NCBI GenBank assembly: GCA_964631595.1
Contig: CAZVXL010000001.1
Span: 123,699-187,698, forward strand
Reading direction: 5' to 3'
Length of the DNA: 64,000 nt
Origin: UMGS1312 sp964631595
GTDB taxonomy: Bacteria > Bacillota > Clostridia > Oscillospirales > CAG-272
Shown: positions 43,560-52,243 of the stretch, in pieces
Layout of the letters: each line of letters opens with the position of its first letter
How positions within the stretch are numbered: the first letter of the stretch is position 1
Program-made: the position numbers and the translations under genes
The notes under the pieces: model-generated
What the model was told of the DNA's origin: nothing
The model's input: the letters and a program-made list of their open reading frames with translations, nothing else
Database searches by the model: none

Positions 43560-43649
43560 AAGCGTTATTGTTATGATCGGGAATCCGCATCACGGATTCG
43601 CGCATCCACACGTCGCAGTCCGAAGTGTTCCTCAGCCGTCCTTTCGGAA

Positions 43650-45419
43650 TCAGCCCTCAAGTATCAGCTCGGCAGTTCCGCCGACAGGTATATCGAGATA
43701 GGAGATGCTGTCATGCGTTGCGATGGATCTTCCGCACTCATCACCGAGTGCATTTCTGATTATCACGGTATAGTTGCCCTTTCCGGCGCCAAGCTTCAAG
43801 AGCACGCCGACATTACCGCTTCCGTTTGCGACAAATATGCGGGCGGGTCTTCCCTTCGGTGCGGGGATCACGATATTACTTGCAAATGCCGCCGCAACGT
43901 ACTGCTGCTCGGATTCGGCGGAAGCCGCAGTATAAAGAAGCTCGGGGTTCTGTGCATGGAACTCACCGTAGAGGAGCGTCTCGCGGTATACCTCCCACTG
44001 ACGGATCCACGCCTTCATCACCTTGCGGTGAGACTCGGGAAGTCTGAAGGGGCGCACGGATATCTGCGGCACGGCAAACATGGTATTGATGAATTGCAGT
44101 GCAACAGCCTCGGGCGTATCCTCCTTATGCCATGTGATCATATCGGAATGTACAGTGGATGTGCCTACGCAAAGCTTTGTATCAATAGTTCTTACCTTAT
44201 TTGTAACGGTATCGTTCGCGCAGTCGGCGGCACGGAACATATTTCCGTATTTACGCATAAGAGGTCCGACATATCTCTGTCTGAACTCAATGGCAATATC
44301 GGGCTTGAGTGCCTGAAGTCGGAGCTTGATCTCGGTCATCAGCAGATCGACCGCCAGCGGCACGGAGACGAAATCTCTGCCCTCGGCGCTGTCAGGGCCG
44401 TCCACGTCGGGCTGTTGGAAATTGTCGACGAAATCAAGCTTGAAGCCGTCAAGATCCCATTCCTTTACGGCGCTCTCGTATTTGCCTATAAGGTATTCAC
44501 GTACATCGGGGTAGCGGGGATCGAGAATGTATGTATTGCCGACGCTCCTGAGATACTTGCCCTTAAAGCGTTCATATGCCTTACTGTGTATTCCGACGAA
44601 CGGCACGGAGTACCAGAGATAATACTTGAGACCCATATCGTGTATCTTTTTGACGTGAGCCTTCATATCCGGAATCTTTTCGGGCGAGACCTCCCAGTCT
44701 CCGCAGTATTCATAGGTGCGGGAGTAATCCGCCATCTGCCAGCCGTCATCGACGATGACCGCCTTGAAGCCGAGCGGAGCGGCGCTCTCTACGACCTCCT
44801 CTATTTCGTCTCCGAATGCCATTTGATGGAAGCTGTACCATGTGGAATATACGGGATGCGTACACTCATCTACGGGAGCCATCGGGGTGTATTCCGGCAT
44901 CTCCTCCCACCATTTGACGACCTCGGATATCGCATCGTCATATCTTATATCCGTCCTGTAGTCGATACGGAAATCGCACTCATAGTGGGATATGGGAGCT
45001 ATATTCGCCTCGAAAAGCTTTGTACTGCAAAGCCAGTTGGAATCCTCCTCTCGAAGCGCGAAGCGGTACTTCACCTCATTCATAGCATCTGAGCAGGCAT
45101 ATGTCATGCGGTTCATTTCTCCGCTCGAATACAGGCAGTACACGGGGGAGCTGCTGAGCGCATTGCTTCCGAGATATCCCGACCATGCAGTCGGAATTCC
45201 TCTGTCAGCCATGGCTGTCGGGTGCCATGAGCCCTGAATATCCACAGAGGACATCTCCCAATACAGCTCAATGACAGGCGGCTTCATTGCCTCAGCCGAA
45301 TCGAAAACGATATGCACCGTGTCTATTCCGTCACAGCTCTTTACATCCGCCTTGATGCTGTATGCACCGTCCTCGGACTTGACGGTATAGGGTACTTTTC
45401 CGTTAAGTTCAATATTCAT
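43650..45419 (-). CDS. GH36-type alpha-galactosidase (clan GH-D), cytoplasmic
   Basis: 589 residues from ATG 45419, eight bases after AAAGGA; a GTG 24 bases earlier overlaps that site and is not favoured. An N-terminal beta-sandwich is followed by a TIM barrel with VIVDDGWQ (221-228), the nucleophile motif DGFKLDF (D329) and the probable acid/base in RAADCANDT (D399, alternatively D403). The family hydrolyses alpha-galactosides such as raffinose. No signal peptide, so it acts on imported sugar. The last gene of radC-yhcH-GH36, 28 bp after yhcH. Confidence 0.87.
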   Translation of the reverse strand: MNIELNGKVPYTVKSEDGAYSIKADVKSCDGIDTVHIVFDSAEAMKPPVIELYWEMSSVDIQGSWHPTAMADRGIPTAWSGYLGSNALSSSPVYCLYSSGEMNRMTYACSDAMNEVKYRFALREEDSNWLCSTKLFEANIAPISHYECDFRIDYRTDIRYDDAISEVVKWWEEMPEYTPMAPVDECTHPVYSTWYSFHQMAFGDEIEEVVESAAPLGFKAVIVDDGWQMADYSRTYEYCGDWEVSPEKIPDMKAHVKKIHDMGLKYYLWYSVPFVGIHSKAYERFKGKYLRSVGNTYILDPRYPDVREYLIGKYESAVKEWDLDGFKLDFVDNFQQPDVDGPDSAEGRDFVSVPLAVDLLMTEIKLRLQALKPDIAIEFRQRYVGPLMRKYGNMFRAADCANDTVTNKVRTIDTKLCVGTSTVHSDMITWHKEDTPEAVALQFINTMFAVPQISVRPFRLPESHRKVMKAWIRQWEVYRETLLYGEFHAQNPELLYTAASAESEQQYVAAAFASNIVIPAPKGRPARIFVANGSGNVGVLLKLGAGKGNYTVIIRNALGDECGRSIATHDSISYLDIPVGGTAELILEG

Positions 45420-45447
45420 TTTATTTATCCTTTCTGTTTCCACAGAA

Positions 45448-45894
45448 TTATTTTATCGGTATTTTGAAAATAAGCTTGCGTACCGCGGGAGTATTTCCGC
45501 AAACGGAGGGGCAATGGGCGTCCTCCGGCTCAAAGAATGCAAACTCCCCCTCAAACACATGGCAAAGCGTTTCCCTGTCGGCACGCTTATACAGGATGCA
45601 GTCGTTTTCCTCTGAATACTCTCCACCCTCTCCGCACGCGCTTATATGACACCTTTTCATGTACTCGTCACCGACTATCACGCACTGAAGGTCGCTGTAG
45701 CGGCGATGCGCCTCGTACACGCTGTTTTCTCCGTTCGTCAGATCAAGCACATTAACAAACACGCCGTCCGCCACGTCATACCGTCCCGCAGGAAGTGTGG
45801 CGGCATCGTGTGATGCAAGAAAATCCGCGATCTCGGCGCTGTGCGGAACGGCATCCGCATATTTCCCAAGATTTTCGATCTTATCAAGAATCAC
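45448..45894 (-). CDS. YhcH/YjgK/YiaL-family protein
   Basis: 148 residues from GTG 45894 (AAAGGA seven bases upstream). Single cupin-like domain with VYEAHRRYSDLQCVIVGDE, EGEFAFFEPEDAHCPSV and a final KLIFKIPI strand, as in the DUF386 family that includes the EbgC beta subunit. Family members bind a metal and help in sugar or sialic acid metabolism. Location directly before the GH36 gene suggests a role with galactoside breakdown products. Confidence 0.9.
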   Translation of the reverse strand: MILDKIENLGKYADAVPHSAEIADFLASHDAATLPAGRYDVADGVFVNVLDLTNGENSVYEAHRRYSDLQCVIVGDEYMKRCHISACGEGGEYSEENDCILYKRADRETLCHVFEGEFAFFEPEDAHCPSVCGNTPAVRKLIFKIPIK

Positions 45895-45933
45895 TGTACT
45901 GTCCTTTCCGAGCCCAAATGCTCACGGTCTTTA

Positions 45934-46593
45934 TCATATATGAAAATATCCGTCATCATTTACGATGACATGGTATACCTTGACCTCTCCTATCTCTCGA
46001 GCCTCTTTTCTGAGCCGCAGTGTCACCGCGATATCCTCCGGTGAGGGCTCCGCCGGCTCATGCTTATGATTGTGCATAAGCAGCAGGCATGATGCAGAGG
46101 TCTCCTTTATCTTCTCTATCATATGCGCGACGAGCCCGTCGGTCATCATTTTCTTGCCGTGGTACAGCCACTCCTCGCACATTCGAAGTCCCTTCCCGTC
46201 AAGATAGACCGCCATTGCGCTCTCGGCGGGCGCAAGTCCCATACGAAGCATTGCATACACTCCGGCGCTGTCCTCCGTTCCGATCGGGATACTGTTAAAA
46301 AGCTCTCCGCCGATATCGGAGAAAAGCTCACCGAGCAAGAGCAGATGACCTGCGGCACTGCCGCCGATCCCGTCGGTCTCGCAAAGCTGCTCCTCATCGG
46401 CAGACAGCACTCCCGCGATACTGCCGAATCTGCGGATAAGCTCATGTGCGATCCCGTTTGTATTCCGTCTCGGAAGCGCGGGATAAAGCAGCATTTCAAG
46501 TATCTCATGCTCCTCAAAGGCAGATATGCCGTTTTTACGGAAGCGTTCCCTCATTCTTGCCCTGTGAGCGGTATGAAGCCTTGAATCTTCCAT
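45934..46593 (-). CDS. radC: RadC-family JAB/MPN protein
   Basis: 219 residues. N-terminal helix-hairpin-helix region (HEILEMLLYPALPRRN... DGIGGSAAGHL) and a C-terminal JAB domain with MHNHKHEPAEPSPED (His-x-His and Asp metal ligands). Family function is unclear despite the name; it was once linked to recombination repair. First gene of a three-gene operon with two sugar-metabolism genes. Confidence 0.9.
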   Translation of the reverse strand: MEDSRLHTAHRARMRERFRKNGISAFEEHEILEMLLYPALPRRNTNGIAHELIRRFGSIAGVLSADEEQLCETDGIGGSAAGHLLLLGELFSDIGGELFNSIPIGTEDSAGVYAMLRMGLAPAESAMAVYLDGKGLRMCEEWLYHGKKMMTDGLVAHMIEKIKETSASCLLLMHNHKHEPAEPSPEDIAVTLRLRKEAREIGEVKVYHVIVNDDGYFHI

Positions 46594-46623
46594 AATCCGT
46601 AACTCCTGTTTGTACTCCCACTC

Positions 46624-46652
46624 AGTATAGCATAAAAATCCGCGCTTGTAAA
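46624..46652 (-). promoter_or_regulatory. sigma-A promoter of radC-yhcH-GH36
   Basis: TTTACA (46647-46652), 17 bp, TATACT (46624-46629) on the minus strand, extended -10 TGC. Confidence 0.82.
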
Positions 46653-46708
46653 CCGCAAGAAGCCCGAAATTTCCGTTTTAGCCGCACAAAATCTTTTAAT
46701 TTACGGGG

Positions 46709-46748
46709 ATGCCCCAACGACCTCACTTGCGTGAGGTCGTTGGGGCAT
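46709..46748. repeat. perfect 18-bp inverted repeat with 4-nt loop, no T-run
   Basis: 46709-46726 pairs fully with 46731-46748 around TTGC. It lies about 100 bp after the rubredoxin stop codon and upstream of the radC promoter. Without a T-run on either side it is not a standard terminator, though the very stable RNA stem could end or protect the rubredoxin transcript. Confidence 0.75.
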
Positions 46749-46846
46749 ATTCGAAGTCTGTCTCGAAACGGACGATCTTCGCGGTCTGTCACGCAAGTCA
46801 CACCGTTTTACCGTGTATACATCACCGACTCACTCCGGACACGACA

Positions 46847-47005
46847 TCACATCTCCTCGGTAAAGCTGTCCTTTCCCGCTCCGCAAAGCGGGCACTCGAA
46901 ATCCTCGGGGAGCTCGTCGAACCTTGTTCCCGCCTCGATACCGTTATCGGGGTCGCCCGTCTCCTCGTCATACACCCAGCCGCAAAGCTCACATACATAT
47001 TTCAT
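46847..47005 (-). CDS. rubredoxin
   Basis: 52 residues from ATG 47005, eight bases after GGAGG (an ATG two codons earlier lies only two bases from it). Typical rubredoxin: C5-E-L-C8-GWVYDEETGDP and C38-P-L-C41-GAGK around one iron, with the conserved aromatic and PxD loop. One-electron carrier in the cytoplasm. Encoded 57 bp downstream of the flavodiiron gene, so it probably shuttles electrons to it or to another reductase in O2 or peroxide defence, although the flavodiiron protein already carries its own rubredoxin domain. Confidence 0.95.
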   Translation of the reverse strand: MKYVCELCGWVYDEETGDPDNGIEAGTRFDELPEDFECPLCGAGKDSFTEEM

Positions 47006-47040
47006 TTTCATTTCCTCCCGAAATTTATTTTTTATAAAGA

Positions 47041-47059
47041 GCGTGGCACACGTGCCCGC
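47041..47059 (-). terminator. hairpin between the flavodiiron and rubredoxin genes
   Basis: A GC-rich stem (GCGGGCAC/GTGCC-A-CGC as read on the minus strand, one bulge) is followed by TCTTTATAAAAAAT. Possibly a partial terminator or processing site that sets the ratio of the two products. Confidence 0.4.
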
Positions 47060-47062
47060 TTT

Positions 47063-48853
47063 TTATTCGATAGGCTCAAAATCGGCGGCGCCGTGCTTAC
47101 ACAGAGGGCACACTATATCCTCCGGAAGCGTATCGCCCTCATATACCCAGCCGCATATCTTGCACACAAAGCCCTTCTTGCCGTCCGTCTTGGGCTTCGG
47201 CTTTACGTTATCTTGGTAATAGGTATAGGTCATGGTGGGCACGTCGGAGATCACTCTCGACTCCGTAACGGAGCAGATGAACATACCGTGAGTGTCAAGA
47301 TCGACGTACTGCTCCACCTTCAGCGACATAAAGGAATTGATATGCCGCGACAGGAACACGAGCCCGTTATCGGAGCGAAGCGTCTCGCACCCCTCGAATT
47401 TTGCGATATTTCTGCCGCTTTGGAAGCCGAAGCGCTCAAACACGGAGAACGGCGCGTCCTCGGAGAGGCAGTTGATATTCATTTTTCCCGTTTGGGCTAT
47501 TACATGGTGAGAGTAGTTTTCTTTATTGATCGTGACCGCGATCCTGTTGGGTGTGTTTGTCACCTGAGAAACCGTATTTACGATGAGTCCGTTATCCTTT
47601 TTGCCGTCATTTGACGTGACGACATAGAGCCCGTAGCCGATATTGAACAGCGCGGTGAGGTCGTTCTTATCCGCGGTGGAATCCTGCTTTGCAAGATATT
47701 CGCGACAAAGCTCATCCGCAAGAGACGAGAGCTGTGCCGTACTCTCGTCGTTCAGCGCCGACATTATGCTGACCGTTGTATCGGTATAGGTGATATTCGC
47801 GGACTTCTCAAGCATACCGCGCATTATTTTGGCGGCAAGCGGCGCCCAGCTTCCGTTTTCGATAAATCCGACAGTCTTATTTCGGAAATTTCTCTCCGTC
47901 AGGTGGTGTATGAATTCGCGCATGAACGGGAATATCTCGGCGTTATAGGTAGTCGTGGCAAGCACGAGCTTGCTGTATCTGAACGCATCCTCGACCGCCT
48001 CCGCCATATCGCATCTTGCAAGATCGTTTACGACGACCTTGGGACAGCCCCTCTCGCGGAGCTTCTCGGCAAGCTGAAGCACTGCCTTCTTCGTATTTCC
48101 GTAGACCGAGGTATACGCTATAACGATACCGTCCGTCTCGACCTCATACGCCGACCAAGTATTGTAGAGCCCGATATAGTAGCCGAGATTCTCGGACAGC
48201 ACGGGGCCGTGAAGCGGGCAGATGACCTTTATATCAAGCGCCGCCGCCTTTTTCAGCAGCTTTTGCACCTGCGTGCCGTATTTTCCGACAATTCCGAAAT
48301 AATACCGCCGTGCCTCGCACGCCCAGTCCTCCTCTGCGTCAAGTGCGCCGAATTTTCCGAAGCCGTCAGCCGAAAACAGAACCTTGTCCGTGCTGTCATA
48401 GGTGACGGTGACCTCGGGCCAATGCACCATCGGTGCGGAGATAAAGGTGAGCTCATGCTTGCCGAGAGACAACGTATCTCCGTCCCCTATCACTATCTGT
48501 CTGTCGGGAAAATCGGTGCCGAAGAAATTTTTCATCATGACGAACGCCTTTGCGGAGGACACGATCCTTGCATTCGGATACGCCTTGGCAAAGCTCAGTA
48601 TATTTGCGGAGTGATCCGGCTCCATATGCTGTACCACCAGATAATCGGGAGACTCTGTACCGAGCACGTTCTGAAGATTGTCAAGCCATTCGTGGGTGAA
48701 TTTCGCATCCACCGTATCCATTACGGCGATCTTCTCGTCAACGATGACGTAGGAATTGTACGCCATGCCGTTCGGCACCTCGTACTGTCCCTCGAACAGA
48801 TCTATCTCACGGTCGTTTACGCCGATATATCTTATATCCTTTGTTATATCCAT
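47063..48853 (-). CDS. four-domain flavodiiron protein (diiron, flavodoxin, flavin reductase, rubredoxin)
   Basis: 596 residues. Residues 1-240: metallo-beta-lactamase fold with diiron ligands H76, E78, D80, H81 (HMEPDH), H144, D163 and H215. Residues 243-385: flavodoxin (FMN loop TSVYGNTKKA). Residues 400-545: flavin-reductase-like domain (GYGLYVVTS, NTVSQVTNTPNRIAV). Residues 560-596: rubredoxin (C564, C567, C582, C585). It reduces O2 to water and possibly NO to N2O. Fusion of reductase and rubredoxin should let it draw electrons from NAD(P)H directly. AGGAGG lies upstream of the ATG; a promoter is 54 bp away. Confidence 0.94.
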   Translation of the reverse strand: MDITKDIRYIGVNDREIDLFEGQYEVPNGMAYNSYVIVDEKIAVMDTVDAKFTHEWLDNLQNVLGTESPDYLVVQHMEPDHSANILSFAKAYPNARIVSSAKAFVMMKNFFGTDFPDRQIVIGDGDTLSLGKHELTFISAPMVHWPEVTVTYDSTDKVLFSADGFGKFGALDAEEDWACEARRYYFGIVGKYGTQVQKLLKKAAALDIKVICPLHGPVLSENLGYYIGLYNTWSAYEVETDGIVIAYTSVYGNTKKAVLQLAEKLRERGCPKVVVNDLARCDMAEAVEDAFRYSKLVLATTTYNAEIFPFMREFIHHLTERNFRNKTVGFIENGSWAPLAAKIMRGMLEKSANITYTDTTVSIMSALNDESTAQLSSLADELCREYLAKQDSTADKNDLTALFNIGYGLYVVTSNDGKKDNGLIVNTVSQVTNTPNRIAVTINKENYSHHVIAQTGKMNINCLSEDAPFSVFERFGFQSGRNIAKFEGCETLRSDNGLVFLSRHINSFMSLKVEQYVDLDTHGMFICSVTESRVISDVPTMTYTYYQDNVKPKPKTDGKKGFVCKICGWVYEGDTLPEDIVCPLCKHGAADFEPIE

Positions 48854-48906
48854 AATATACCTCCTTGATCGGTGCTTTGACGGGCAAAATGCCTGTCCCT
48901 GTAGTA

Positions 48907-48936
48907 ATTATATCACGCATTGCACACTCTTGTAAA
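48907..48936 (-). promoter_or_regulatory. sigma-A promoter of the flavodiiron gene
   Basis: TTTACA (48931-48936), 18 bp, TATAAT (48907-48912) on the minus strand, extended -10 TGA. Confidence 0.8.
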
Positions 48937-48988
48937 TATATTTTCCGTAAAACCTGTGCCCTTATTCGGATATCGCGATTTTTTTGTA

Positions 48989-49017
48989 TTGACTTAATGC
49001 GGATTATGTGGTACAAT
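48989..49017 (+). promoter_or_regulatory. sigma-A promoter of the SCIFF operon
   Basis: TTGACT (48989-48994), 17 bp, TACAAT (49012-49017), extended -10 TGG. Confidence 0.85.
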
Positions 49018-49049
49018 AGCTTACAGTAATATTATCGGAGGTAGATAAA

Positions 49050-49196
49050 ATGAAGCATATTAAGACCATCAAGACCCGTAATCTCTGCAACAGTCAGAAC
49101 AACGGTGGCTGCGGAGAGTGCCAGACCTCTTGCCAGTCCGCCTGCAAGACAAGCTGCGGAATTGCAAATCAGAAGTGCGAGAAGAACAGCAAGTAA
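49050..49196 (+). CDS. scfA: SCIFF ranthipeptide precursor with seven cysteines
   Basis: 48 residues, ATG eight bases after GGAGG. It has the SCIFF hallmarks: MKHIKTI leader start and the core GGCGECQTSCQSACKTSC. Usual SCIFF peptides have six cysteines; this one has C21, C24, C28, C32, C36 and C43 plus an additional C13 in the leader-proximal segment. The maturase encoded 154 bp downstream forms Cys-to-alpha-carbon thioether links in the core. Function is not settled; the peptide is almost universal in Clostridia, and quorum-sensing or regulatory roles have been proposed. Confidence 0.95.
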   Translation: MKHIKTIKTRNLCNSQNNGGCGECQTSCQSACKTSCGIANQKCEKNSK

Positions 49197-49212
49197 TCAC
49201 TTCGCTAAAATC

Positions 49213-49248
49213 AGCCGCCCGATGGGGATTCCCGCGGCGGCTTTTTTT
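49213..49248 (+). terminator. terminator between SCIFF precursor and maturase
   Basis: AGCCGCC (49213-49219)/GGCGGCT (49236-49242) stem followed by seven T. Read-through would give much more precursor than maturase transcript, a common arrangement for peptide loci. Confidence 0.9.
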
Positions 49249-49350
49249 ATGAAATACGCCCGGTGCCGCTCGGCACCCTTTACCCCTCATGCGACGGCGC
49301 GTGAGGTATAGATCCAAAATTCAAATTCGCCGAACGGCGCAGGAGTTAAC

Positions 49351-50733
49351 ATGATACATCAATACAAGCTTCACGGATACAACATCGTGCTTGATGTTTG
49401 TTCCGGCGCAGTCCACGTTGTGGACGATGTGGCATACGATATCATCGCAATGTTTGAAGATCACGGCAGGGACGAGGTGATCTCCGCAATGTGCGACAGA
49501 TACGTCGGGGTGGACGGCATCACAGCCGAGGACATAAGCGAATGTTATTCTCAGATCTCCGAGCTGAAGGAAAACGGTGAGCTCTTTACCGAGGACACCT
49601 TTGAGCCGATGGCGGGAGTGCTGAAGGCGAAGACCTCGGGTGTCATCAAGGCGCTGTGCCTTCACATCGCGCACACCTGCAACTTGAACTGCGAATACTG
49701 CTTTGCAAGTCAGGGCAAGTATCACGGTGAGCGTTCCGTCATGAGCTTTGAGGTGGGGCGCAGGGCGCTTGATTTTCTGATCGAAAACTCCGGCTCAAGG
49801 CGTAATCTTGAGGTGGACTTCTTCGGCGGTGAGCCGCTTATGAATTTCGACGTGGTGAAAAGGCTCGTTGAATATGCGCGGTCGGTGGAAAAGCAGCACG
49901 GAAAGAATTTCCGCTTCACTCTGACCACGAACGGTCTTTTGATAGATGACGACGTAATAGATTTCGCAAACCGCGAAATGTCAAATGTCGTTCTCAGCCT
50001 TGACGGAAGGCGCGAGATCCACGACAGATACCGTGTGGATCTTTCGGGCGCGGGAAGCTGGGACAGGATCGTTCCGAAATTCCAGCGCCTCGTGGAAGCG
50101 AGAGGCAACAAAAACTACTATATGCGCGGCACCTTCACTCACGCAAATCCCGATTTTCTGAAGGACATAGAGCAGATGCTTGAGCTCGGCTTTACCGAGC
50201 TGTCCATGGAGCCGGTGGTCTGCGCTCCCGACGATCCCTCCGCACTGACGGAGGAGGATATCACCGTGGTAAAGGAGCAGTATGAGCTTCTTGCAAAGCT
50301 GATGCTCGACAGAGAGAGCGCCGGAAAGCCCTTCACCTTCTATCATTACATGATAGACCTTGAGGGCGGCCCCTGCATATACAAGCGGATTTCCGGCTGC
50401 GGCTCGGGTACGGAATACATGGCTGTAACGCCTTGGGGCGATCTCTACCCGTGCCACCAGTTCGTCGGGGACGACAGCTTCAAGCTCGGTGACATCTACA
50501 GCGGTATCACGAACACCGAGGTGCAAAGTCGATTTGCCGAATGTAACGTTTACGCGCGTCCGGAATGTGCCGATTGCTGGGCAAGGCTGTACTGCTCCGG
50601 CGGATGCGCCGCAAACGCCTATCACTCCACGGGCTCTGTCAAGGGCATCTACAAGCAGGGCTGTGAGCTTTTCCGAAAGCGCATGGAATGTGCCATCATG
50701 CTTGCCGCCGCAAGAGCCTCGGAGGAGGAATAA
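49351..50733 (+). CDS. scfB: SCIFF radical SAM maturase (SPASM domain)
   Basis: 460 residues. Residues 1-90 are a PqqD-like peptide-recognition domain. The radical SAM cluster motif is C110-x3-C114-x2-C117 (HTCNLNCEYCFA), with FFGGEPL and TLTTNG following. The SPASM region has GCGSGTEYMAVTPWGDLYPC and ECADCWARLYCSGGC for two auxiliary [4Fe-4S] clusters. It catalyses thioether cross-links in SCIFF. AGGAG lies five bases before the ATG. The stop codon shares one base with the next start (TAATG). Confidence 0.95.
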   Translation: MIHQYKLHGYNIVLDVCSGAVHVVDDVAYDIIAMFEDHGRDEVISAMCDRYVGVDGITAEDISECYSQISELKENGELFTEDTFEPMAGVLKAKTSGVIKALCLHIAHTCNLNCEYCFASQGKYHGERSVMSFEVGRRALDFLIENSGSRRNLEVDFFGGEPLMNFDVVKRLVEYARSVEKQHGKNFRFTLTTNGLLIDDDVIDFANREMSNVVLSLDGRREIHDRYRVDLSGAGSWDRIVPKFQRLVEARGNKNYYMRGTFTHANPDFLKDIEQMLELGFTELSMEPVVCAPDDPSALTEEDITVVKEQYELLAKLMLDRESAGKPFTFYHYMIDLEGGPCIYKRISGCGSGTEYMAVTPWGDLYPCHQFVGDDSFKLGDIYSGITNTEVQSRFAECNVYARPECADCWARLYCSGGCAANAYHSTGSVKGIYKQGCELFRKRMECAIMLAAARASEEE

Positions 50734-52058
50734 TGAAGACCCCGATCTGTGACTTTGTCAGGGATTACAGTGACAAATGCCCGAAAAGGCTCCATATGCC
50801 CGGTCACAAGGGCATACCGATCCTCGGTGCGGAGCCGTATGACATAACCGAGATCGTCGGTGCGGACAGTCTCTACGAGGCGGACGGAATAATCAGCGAG
50901 AGCGAAAAGGCGGCGAGTGAGATATTCGGTTGCCGCACGTATTACTCTGCGGAGGGTTCATCGCTGTGCATACGCGCCATGCTGTATCTTGCCGTACTGC
51001 GTTCCGACTCAGAGTGTCCGCTCATCGCCGCCGGCAGAAATGCACACAAGACGTTTTTATCCGCCGCCGCCCTTCTCGGTCTTGATATCGACTGGCTCTG
51101 CGACGGAGGCGGCTCGTATCTCTCCTGCAAGATAACGCCCGATATGCTTGAGGCTTATTTCGTGGGCGCGGAGAGAGTGCCGTGCGCCGTATATCTCACC
51201 TCCCCCGATTATCTCGGCAATATGCTCGATATCGCGGGGCTTGCCGAGGTGTGCCACCGTCACGACACGCTTCTCCTTGTTGACAATGCTCACGGAGCCT
51301 ATCTGAAGCTTTTGCCACGCTCTCTCCATCCGATCGACCTCGGTGCCGATATATGCTGTGATTCGGCGCACAAGACTCTCCCCGTGCTGACCGGAGGTGC
51401 GTATCTCCATCTGTCGCACTCCGTCCCGTATATCACGCCCGAGGATGTTCGCGGTGCTCTCATGCTTTTCGGCTCGACAAGCCCGTCATATCTCATTCTC
51501 CAGTCACTCGATATGGCAAACGCCCTAATGGGAGACTTTGCCGCAAGGCTTGCCGAATTTTTGCCGAAAGTGTCCGAGCTTTGTGAAAGGATACGCACGC
51601 TCGGCTTCTCCCTTATCGGAGATGAGCCGCTGAAGCTGACACTTTGCACCAAAGCCTACGGCTACGAGGGAAGCGCGCTTGCGGATATTCTCGCAGGCTC
51701 GGGCTTTGTCTGCGAATTCGGTGATTCCGATCATCTCGTCATGCTTCTCTCTCCCATGTCCGAGGATATCACGGACGAGCTGTACGCCGTCCTGTCCTCG
51801 ATCCAGAGGAAGGAGCCTATCCTCACCGAGCCGCCGCGGTTTTCGGTGCCCGAGCGGAAGCTGTCTCCGAGGGAGGCTGTTCTGTCCCCGTGTGAGAGGA
51901 TACGAACGGAGAAGGCGGTGGGAAGAATACTCGCAAGAGCCGAGGTCGGCTGTCCTCCCGCAGTGCCGATAGCGGTCTGCGGAGAGCTTATCTCCGAGCG
52001 CATCGCAGAGGTTTTCCTGTATTACGGTATCACAGAGCTGTCTGTCATAGCCCAATAA
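50733..52058 (+). CDS. PLP enzyme of the Orn/Lys/Arg decarboxylase family, short form
   Basis: 441 residues from ATG 50733 (GGAGGAGG upstream), overlapping the maturase stop. Aspartate-aminotransferase fold with D184 (LLVDNAHGAY) and PLP lysine K214 (DSAHKTLPVLTGG). N-terminal segment KRLHMPGHKG is diagnostic of the Orn/Lys/Arg decarboxylase class, but the long N-terminal wing domain is absent and the C-terminal domain is short, as in Firmicute SpeA/YaaO-like proteins. Substrate could be arginine, lysine or ornithine. Tight coupling to the SCIFF maturase is unexpected. Confidence 0.86.
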   Translation: MKTPICDFVRDYSDKCPKRLHMPGHKGIPILGAEPYDITEIVGADSLYEADGIISESEKAASEIFGCRTYYSAEGSSLCIRAMLYLAVLRSDSECPLIAAGRNAHKTFLSAAALLGLDIDWLCDGGGSYLSCKITPDMLEAYFVGAERVPCAVYLTSPDYLGNMLDIAGLAEVCHRHDTLLLVDNAHGAYLKLLPRSLHPIDLGADICCDSAHKTLPVLTGGAYLHLSHSVPYITPEDVRGALMLFGSTSPSYLILQSLDMANALMGDFAARLAEFLPKVSELCERIRTLGFSLIGDEPLKLTLCTKAYGYEGSALADILAGSGFVCEFGDSDHLVMLLSPMSEDITDELYAVLSSIQRKEPILTEPPRFSVPERKLSPREAVLSPCERIRTEKAVGRILARAEVGCPPAVPIAVCGELISERIAEVFLYYGITELSVIAQ

Positions 52059-52136
52059 AAGTATATCAAAAGTCATCCGATTCGCATGAAATTTATGTCA
52101 TTTTCATCAAAGAGCTCCTCACAACCCAATTTTACA

Positions 52137-52165
52137 TTGACATATCGCCGTTTTTTGGGTATAAT
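52137..52165 (+). promoter_or_regulatory. consensus promoter of fakB-fakA
   Basis: TTGACA (52137-52142), 17 bp, TATAAT (52160-52165). The leader holds a GGCGGA (52173-52178)/TCCGCC (52202-52207) stem just after the start site. Confidence 0.9.
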
Positions 52166-52243
52166 AAAAGATGGCGGATTAGCTTATTTTGTTAAAGTGC
52201 GTCCGCCGAACATAATTTTTGCTTTTTCAAAGGAGAAAAATAG

